NCBI GenBank assembly: GCA_905221615.1
Contig: CAJNDT010002902.1
Location: 723,528 to 787,527, forward strand
Origin: Symbiodinium sp. CCMP2592
Lineage: Eukaryota; Sar; Dinophyceae; Suessiales; Symbiodiniaceae
DNA: 64,000 nt
Direction: 5' to 3'
In this document: positions 58,001-64,000 of the stretch, piece by piece
Position numbering within the stretch: the first letter of the stretch is position 1
How the letters are laid out: each line of letters begins with the position of its first letter
Program-made: the position numbers and the translations under genes
Notes under the pieces: generated by a model
The model's database searches: none
What the model saw: only the letters and a program-made list of their open reading frames with translations
Told to the model about the DNA's origin: nothing

Positions 58001-60837
58001 CTGTTGCGCCAGTCCCCGCGCCCCTCGTGCATCCTGGCTGACCGCTTAGGGAGGAGGCAGGTGGGTTGCCATCCGTGGTTGCGGCTTGGGGCTGCTCAAG
58101 TTCTTTTGCAGCCCTCTTCTAGGTTGAGCCGGACTAAGCACCTGGGCGACACCCTCCATGCGGCCGCTGCAGCTGCTTGTCAGGTTTGGGAGATTTCGGA
58201 GGGCCTTCCTTCTCTCGTTCCGGTGTACCACTGGGCCAATGGGACCAAGGCCCTGGAACTGGCGCGCTGCATCGAAGATGCCCCTGACCTCATCCGATCC
58301 GAGTGCGATCGCACGTGCTGGCGAGCAGAGCGCGCAAAACAGAGGTGACGCTGGCCCTGCAAAAAACCGACCACACGGGGTTAGAAACTCAGGGACTTGT
58401 GAGTCCACGGATTGCCATTGCTCTTGCAAGCGCTTTCACGTCTTCAAGGAAAGAACTGTGCCATGTGTTGCGCGGTGCAGGAGCAGATCTGACCCGAAGG
58501 GAACCGCGGACGAGGTGTGCCTCCGGTCTAGCGGGGGAGGGTTTGTGGATGCATCGTTTTCAACATAACACTTGAGCAACCGTTTCGACTCTTATCGCAT
58601 GTAGGCTTGGATCCAGATGCACAGAATATCGCATCTTATGAAGCAAAGAAGATCCTGAATCATCGGGTCGTCTCATTGGCAGGTTTGGAGCTTTGCCGTG
58701 ACCGGTGCCACGACGCTGCAGGCAGCTGTAGCTGAGTCGACGCTGCTTTAAAAGATCTTGAACGATTGTGCCTGTGGGGTAGCAGCTGCCCTTGATCAGG
58801 CTCAAGTTCGGTAAGTTGTAACATCCCGATTCGGATCTCGAAGGTGAGATGCAGCGGAATGTTGGGCGTCGAGCTCACTGCACTGGATCCCTCCACAGTG
58901 CGCATCAGCTGCCTCTCCAGGCGGCAAAAGCTCGGAAACCCAGCACTCTGTGAGCAAGTGTGCATGGCTTAGATTCCAGGCGTCTTCCACCAAAGGAGGT
59001 CGCCGTACCGAACTGAGAGCCCTTCAGCCGCGGAACGGCAATGGCCGTGTTGTCTTTGCTTGTCCTGCCGAGCCTGTTGGGACCAGGTCGTGGCCAACCT
59101 TCGGAGCTTCTTGAGCAGCCTCTCGAATTCTGCAGGAGGACGCTGCAAGAAGGGGGGGGGTCATGGTTGCAAGTGCAAAGTACGACGAAGACATTTCTTT
59201 CTCACATGTCTTCCCACACAAGCGCAGTCACAGAGGGGACTGCGCGATGCTCCTGCAGTTTCGTGATAGAACAATGTGTTCATGGGGACAAATCGCGGAA
59301 GATACGTCGGAGTGGTTGGCGGTGTGAACACTGTTCCTGCTTCACCTCCTCGACACGTCTTCGGTTATCAATGCTGGAGAATTACACGACGGGGGAAGTC
59401 CAAGACCTCGCGGGTGGGTGTGACCGCTCCAGAGAAGCAGCACCGCATCAGAGCCGTCGTCGCCGAGGTGAGGGCTGTTGTTTGCGCTGCAGTGGAGCGC
59501 CCTTGGGATTTGCCAGTTGCCGGTCAAGCCGGCAATCGGGTTGACCGGGCATGTCCGGGCTGTTAACCGGGGCTGCTGTCCTGGCTGCTGCCTTTTTTGC
59601 GGGTTGTTGTCCGGAGTCCGGCGTGGTTGCGCAAGGCGGGCACAGAATGCGCAACCCGTGCAGACAGTGTGAGGGCGCTCTATGCTCTGCCAGGTGCACG
59701 GCTGTCCTTTTTACGGCCAAAGGGGACAATTTCGGGCTCCAGTTTCGGTGCCAAAACGTGATCAGCGTGGGGCTTGCTTGGTAGACGTGAGTTCGCAGGG
59801 GTAAGTGCGCGTTCTACCGAAGCAGATCGATGCGAGTGCCCAATTTCAATGTGCCCTTGCTGACAGAACTCCGAGACTTACTGATTGGCCCGGCATTCGC
59901 CCAACCAGCAGATTCGCCGCGGAAATGGTTGCTTTGCGAAATTTCGCAACGGATTTTGCGTCAGCAAAACAACTTCCAAATTGCCGACTCGAGCGCCATG
60001 GAACGTAGTGACAGTGATCTTTCGGGCACTTGGCGTGCATTGATTGCTCGAACCCGAGCACGCGGATTGAATCCTTCTCCAACTTAAATCCCCAGGCTCC
60101 AAGAGCAAACTGGGACCTGCCCCTAGCCTGCTGTGTTGCAAGGGTTGATAGTTCTGTTTTTGCAATGTTGCAGACCTGTTCGCACCACGGGCTCGGTGAT
60201 TTTGGTAATGTTGGTTTCAAGCTTGTGGCGCCCGCCGGCAGCCCTGTAAATTTGGAAGTGCACTCACACTCCAGAGTTTTAACGATTTCATTTGATGCTT
60301 GTAGCAGCAGTATTTCGGAAGCAGGGCTTGCAATGATATCTGGCTATGGTTCTCCTTCTGATTTTAAGATCATCTTGGCGGAGCTCATTCAATTCTCAGT
60401 ACCCGATCACGCGCAAGCGGAGGAATCTTGCCCGGAAGCCAGTCATAAACATGGAGGGAGTCCCGAAGCACTGTCAATGTCATGACAGAGTCATGACGCT
60501 GGGCGGCCGCTTCGAAGGCTGTGGGCGGGTCGGCCTGGTGCCTCTGCGACTATGAAAGAAAAGGCTTCCCAGAACCCGAAGCTCGAGTCGCGCATGTCGT
60601 GAGCTGCATCTGACCCTGGTGAAGGAGGGCCGAAGGCTGGCGAGCCAGGCTGGAGCTGGTTGCAGGAGTGTTCCTTTGATGTTAGGGATGGAAAGACGCA
60701 CGTCCCTTGATTACCCACCGTCTCACGTCTCCCTGCGAGGTCATGGCGATGCTCCGGGTCAGTTGCTGCGCTTCCGGCCGGGAGAGCTCGCGAGGCGTTG
60801 CTAGGCAAGCATCCATAGCCTGCCGGCCACGGGCAAC
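58001..60837. other. unassigned
   Basis: A + segment at 58190-58330 (LPSLVPVYHWANGTKALELA then RCIEDAPDLIRSECDR) looks coding. The rest has short frames on both strands without motifs. No repeats apart from a G8 run at 59151-59158. Confidence 0.35.
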
Positions 60838-60950
60838 GCTTCCTTTCCTTCACAAGAGCTTGGCGCTCCTTGATTTCCAAGGCTTGAGCTCGCTTTGGCT
60901 CTACTTGCGACTCTACACGCTGCTGCTGAAAGTCTACCTCCTTCATCCCC
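60838..60950 (-). CDS. possible minus-strand coiled-coil exon
   Basis: Read on the minus strand the interval gives KEVDFQQQRVESQVEPKRAQ then ALEIKERQALVKER, a convincing charged helix. The opposite strand also has a frame (LWLYLRLYTLLLKVYLLHPH). This would be one of very few minus-strand coding signals in the window, so it needs caution. Confidence 0.3.
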
Positions 60951-61301
60951 ACAACGGTCCAGGCAGGTGATTAGCAAAGGATGCAGCAGGGCTGAAACCG
61001 CTCCGACGCTTGCACTCGTTTCGGAGGCCCTTGGAAGCTGCGTGAGCTAGCATCCGCACCGGGCGAGCCACAAAGATGGGCCAGGGGCTCGGCAGGAGGG
61101 AGCCGACGGGCGGGGGCTTCATCCTTCATCCTTCGGCCCTCGACTTCCGCTTCCAGTCCGAGGTGCGCTTGGAGGTGCAGCTGCCCTGCGCCAACGCCAC
61201 GGCCTGCCTGGACTTGACCTCCGAGGCGGGAGCCGGGCGTGGACTTAAACGTCTTAGCAGCGGGTCTTCTGCTGGGACGTCCTTTGAGAAGCCTTGCGCC
61301 G

Positions 61302-63605
61302 ATGCCGCGTCGAGCCTTTGAGGCTGTGAGCTCCACGGAACGCCGCGAGAAGCGGCGGCGGCTCAGCGAGGCCGCGGAAGTCCCAAACCAAACGCCCTCT
61401 GCATCCCTCTGCCGCAGAAGGCCCCAGAGCCCAGAGCTACAGTCAAGTGCCTCAAAAGCATTCTTGGAGGGCCTGTCGATCCGCTTCTCGTGCCGCGCCT
61501 CCCGGCAAGCAGGCCCGCCCCGTCGTTAAAATGAAAGCTCTCGGCTGTGCTGTGCCCCTGGTGATTTTGGCAGGCTCCGAGCAGGTTGAGGCAGCTGGTA
61601 GTGTTAGTTTCGACGTGTCGTGATCGGAGCCTGTTCGTGCTCTGCAGGATCTCCGGGCCTTCGAGGCCTTCTTTGCAAGGTATCTGGCAGATGCAGCCAG
61701 GACTGACAGCTGTTTCCAACTTCACACTGCCTTGCACAATTTCTGCGACTGAAGCTTTTCGCTTGCCAGCAGCATTGGCGGATTCCAAGCAGAAGTGCTT
61801 GCATCGCGCAGGAAGCAGGGCGACAATGCCACTGAGGAGTTTGACTTAGATGCTCAGATTGCCGGAACTGATGCACTTCCTTTCGGTTGACCACGTCGAG
61901 ATGCTCAGATGCAGCCGAATTGGGAGAGACTGCGCACGTCTCGTCTCTACCCGCAGCAGTCCCAGCTTGCTTGCGCTGCTCGGAAGATGCTTGGCACAGC
62001 ATCGTAGATGCATTGTGGGGTGCGCAATTCCTGCGACTTGAGATGACTGGAGGCTTCTTCAGCTCCTCTGCGCGTGAACCTCGCCCGGTTTTGTGCCGAA
62101 CTGCGGCAGAAGAACGCATGGAAGTACAGGTCGACGGTCGACATAGGCCAATTCCAGGGTCGACGACTGGTAGCTAATGGCTCATCATAGCTCATCTTCT
62201 TCCTATTCTCTGAACTCCCGCAATCCACTCTGCATCCTCGCCGAGCCTTCATGAGATGCCAGGCCGCAGCGGTGGATGCTGCGGGAGACCTCACGTCTTC
62301 TTCCTCCACTTCGGCGTGTCTGGGTCCCATGAAAGAGTCCCGGAAGCCTACAGTGTGCAAAGGAATGGATCTGGAGTAAGTGCCCAGGCGACGCTCTCCC
62401 GTGATGGTGCCGCCGAAGGCCAGCCAGTTCAGGCCAAGGCCAAAAGGCCAGCGCCGTTTGACGACCGAGGCATCGTGGAAAGTGCCTGGCAGCCTGTAGT
62501 CGGGCTCCCGGAGTTCTTGGGAAGAACCCATGCCGCGCCGCCGTGCCATCGTTCTGCTTATCTTTGGCATGAGCGTGCAGACTTTCGAAGGTCGAGCGCT
62601 TCAGCTTGCGCAACCTGGCCGCGACCTTGGGGCCAAGGAAGACAGACCTGTATGCCTTCGGCGTATCTTGGAAAGCCAGAGTGGCCCCCACAGAAGCTTT
62701 AGAGACGGGACGCTAGAAGACAAGCTCGGAGCCAGGAACAGGTTCCTCAGCGTTGGCAGCTTCACTTCACGTTGGCGGCTCCTCCACAACAGTGCTTGAT
62801 TCCCAGTCTGTCAGCCTGATCCAGGACTCTGTAATTCAACGGGCAGGGCAGAAACGACTTCAGTAGACCAGACGTTTCGTCCCAAGTCCGGGGGACAACG
62901 ATCTGTGCCTTCCCAGGTGCAGTGATGCTGAGCACCATGCTGAAACGAGGCCAGAGCTGAGACTTCTGTGCCGCCACTTCGAATCGGATTACAAGAGCTG
63001 CGAGATGTGAGGAAGCGGAAGCACTTCGGACGAAGCCGCGGGCCGAGCCGGGCTTCCAACTTCCCCACACCCCGCATGCCAGCTGCTGGCTCTGAGTTGC
63101 ACGTTCCGATAACCGTACGTTTTGATCCCGAATCTGCTTCAAAGGCGAAGACTTGTGTCAAAGACGCTAGAAAAGGCCTCGTCCCTTTTGCTCCGAGGTG
63201 GAGGGCTGGGAGTCTGTCCTTGTGGACGGCCAAGCTCTCTCGGAGTTTGTCCGCGCCGCAAAGTCAGCTTCCGGACCTTCCGGACCGGGCCATGGTAGCA
63301 TTCTGGAAGCTGCATGTCCGAAAGTCGACTCGTTGAGCAGCTTTCAGACTGAAGTTTGGCCCAGCTGTCAAATCGACGTAATGCAACTGTCGAGGAGCAG
63401 GATTGAAGGCATGGTCCGTCGCAGCTGCCTTGAGAAGCCCTGGCCTGTTTTTGGTTGCATGTGCTAGCTATGGATTCATCAGATTTGTGTATGAACAAAC
63501 CTCATTTCAATGGCTGCTGTCAGAACCGCCCTACTTCCTCAATGAGCTCCTTCCTGCGCTGCTGGATATTCTGACCGTCGTTCATATTGAAAACAAACCT
63601 TAGCC
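61302..63605 (+). CDS. multi-exon gene or genes, unknown function
   Basis: A possible start at 61302 reads MPRRAFEAVSSTERREKRRR then LSEAAEVPN, like a basic nuclear N-terminus. Later + segments are DLRAFEAFFARYLADAARTD then SCFQLHTALHNFC (61649 onward, after CTGCAG), EVLASRRKQGDNATEEFDLD (about 61792), LRVNLARFCAELRQKNAWKY (62071-62129, before AG|GTCGAC), AAAVDAAGDLTSSSSTSACL (before a GTAAGT donor near 62369), ITVRFDPESASK (about 63108), VEGWESVLVDGQALSEFVRA (from 63199) and a last stretch IRFVYEQTSFQWLLSEPPYF then LNELLPALLDILTVVHIENK ending at a stop at 63601-63603. No known domain was recognised and the exon chain is incomplete. Confidence 0.4.
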
Positions 63606-64000
63606 ATGACCCTCTTGAATGGGAAACGAGAAAGGTTCACGATTTTGACTGAAGGATTTCAATTAGGATTAAATTTAAAGATGGCGGATTTGAGCGCTTG
63701 GGACCGGTGCCGAATAATTTTCATCTTGTGTTTGAAAATGTACTGATGAAATTTTTGTAAGTTTCTAATATTATCCGCGGTTTGATTTTTAATATTAAGA
63801 AAATATAGTTTTTATCGAAATTGACTATCTGAATGCAAATATACGATTCAAATATTTTATTATATATATAATATATATCTATATTTTCAAGAGAAGATAA
63901 TTCATGAACAGATAGAGAAATTAGTTGAATTTTTAGATTCAAATATTAAGTAGGATCGTATGGTAAATTTCTCTCGTAATTGAAATGAATTCTAGGAATG
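63606..64000. other. AT-rich tail of the window
   Basis: From roughly 63700 onward the sequence is dominated by A and T (ATATATATAATATATATC and similar), in sharp contrast to the GC-rich remainder. The 74-codon minus frame in it is Ile/Tyr/Asn-rich and shows no motif. It could be organelle-derived DNA, a foreign or contaminating join, or simply an AT-rich intergenic block. Confidence 0.8.

Overview
The window looks like nuclear DNA of a dinoflagellate, most likely a Symbiodiniaceae alga. Recognisable protein domains are broken into many short exons, often 30-100 bases. Their boundaries repeatedly read as G|GC or G|GT donors followed by AG|G acceptors, and essentially every recognisable exon set reads on the + strand. 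Microsatellites and minisatellites are abundant. No bacterial operon, rRNA, tRNA or CRISPR feature was seen. Long open frames are therefore poor guides here: most are shadows or repeat translations. Gene calls below rest on domain motifs joined across plausible splice sites, so outer limits and start codons are approximate.

Layout. 0-9.5 kb: mostly unassignable, with a decayed intronless frame on the minus strand at 0.84-1.63 kb and one pair of possible exons near 7 kb. 9.6-10.35 kb: a degenerate minisatellite carrying TTTAGGG-like motifs. 12.4 kb: an isolated NTF2/SnoaL-like exon. 13.7-14.7 kb: an ER thioredoxin/PDI-family gene with signal peptide and a CGHS active site. 16.0-16.8 kb: an acidic serine-rich protein. 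17.0-17.85 kb: an inverted pair of AAAGCT / AGCTTTT arrays. 18.6-21.3 kb: unrecognised exons. 21.5-23.8 kb: a type-B carboxylesterase (cholinesterase-like) gene with signal anchor, HGGG oxyanion loop and GHSAG nucleophile elbow. 28.6-35.5 kb: a single-domain six-helix voltage-gated cation channel with C-terminal EF-hands, one of whose introns holds a large CA-rich microsatellite. 35.8-36.9 kb: a C2 domain encoded in seven short exons, followed by coiled-coil sequence. 40.5-41.95 kb: an unrecognised cysteine-containing protein. 42.1-45.6 kb: CA-rich arrays bracketed by an apparently exact 275-base direct repeat. 46.8-49.1 kb: unrecognised exons.

49.7-55.4 kb: a nearly intact non-LTR retrotransposon bounded by a 15-base target-site duplication and ending in A8. 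Its main frame has the unusual order endonuclease, RNase H, reverse transcriptase, with one frameshift inside the reverse transcriptase. 56.5-63.6 kb: further + strand exons, one resembling a Vgb-type beta-propeller blade. The last ~300 bases turn sharply AT-rich and may come from another sequence class or an assembly join.

The genes do not form a pathway. They look like independent neighbours in a one-directional dinoflagellate gene cluster, with calcium- and membrane-related functions (channel, EF-hand, C2) next to each other at 28-37 kb.
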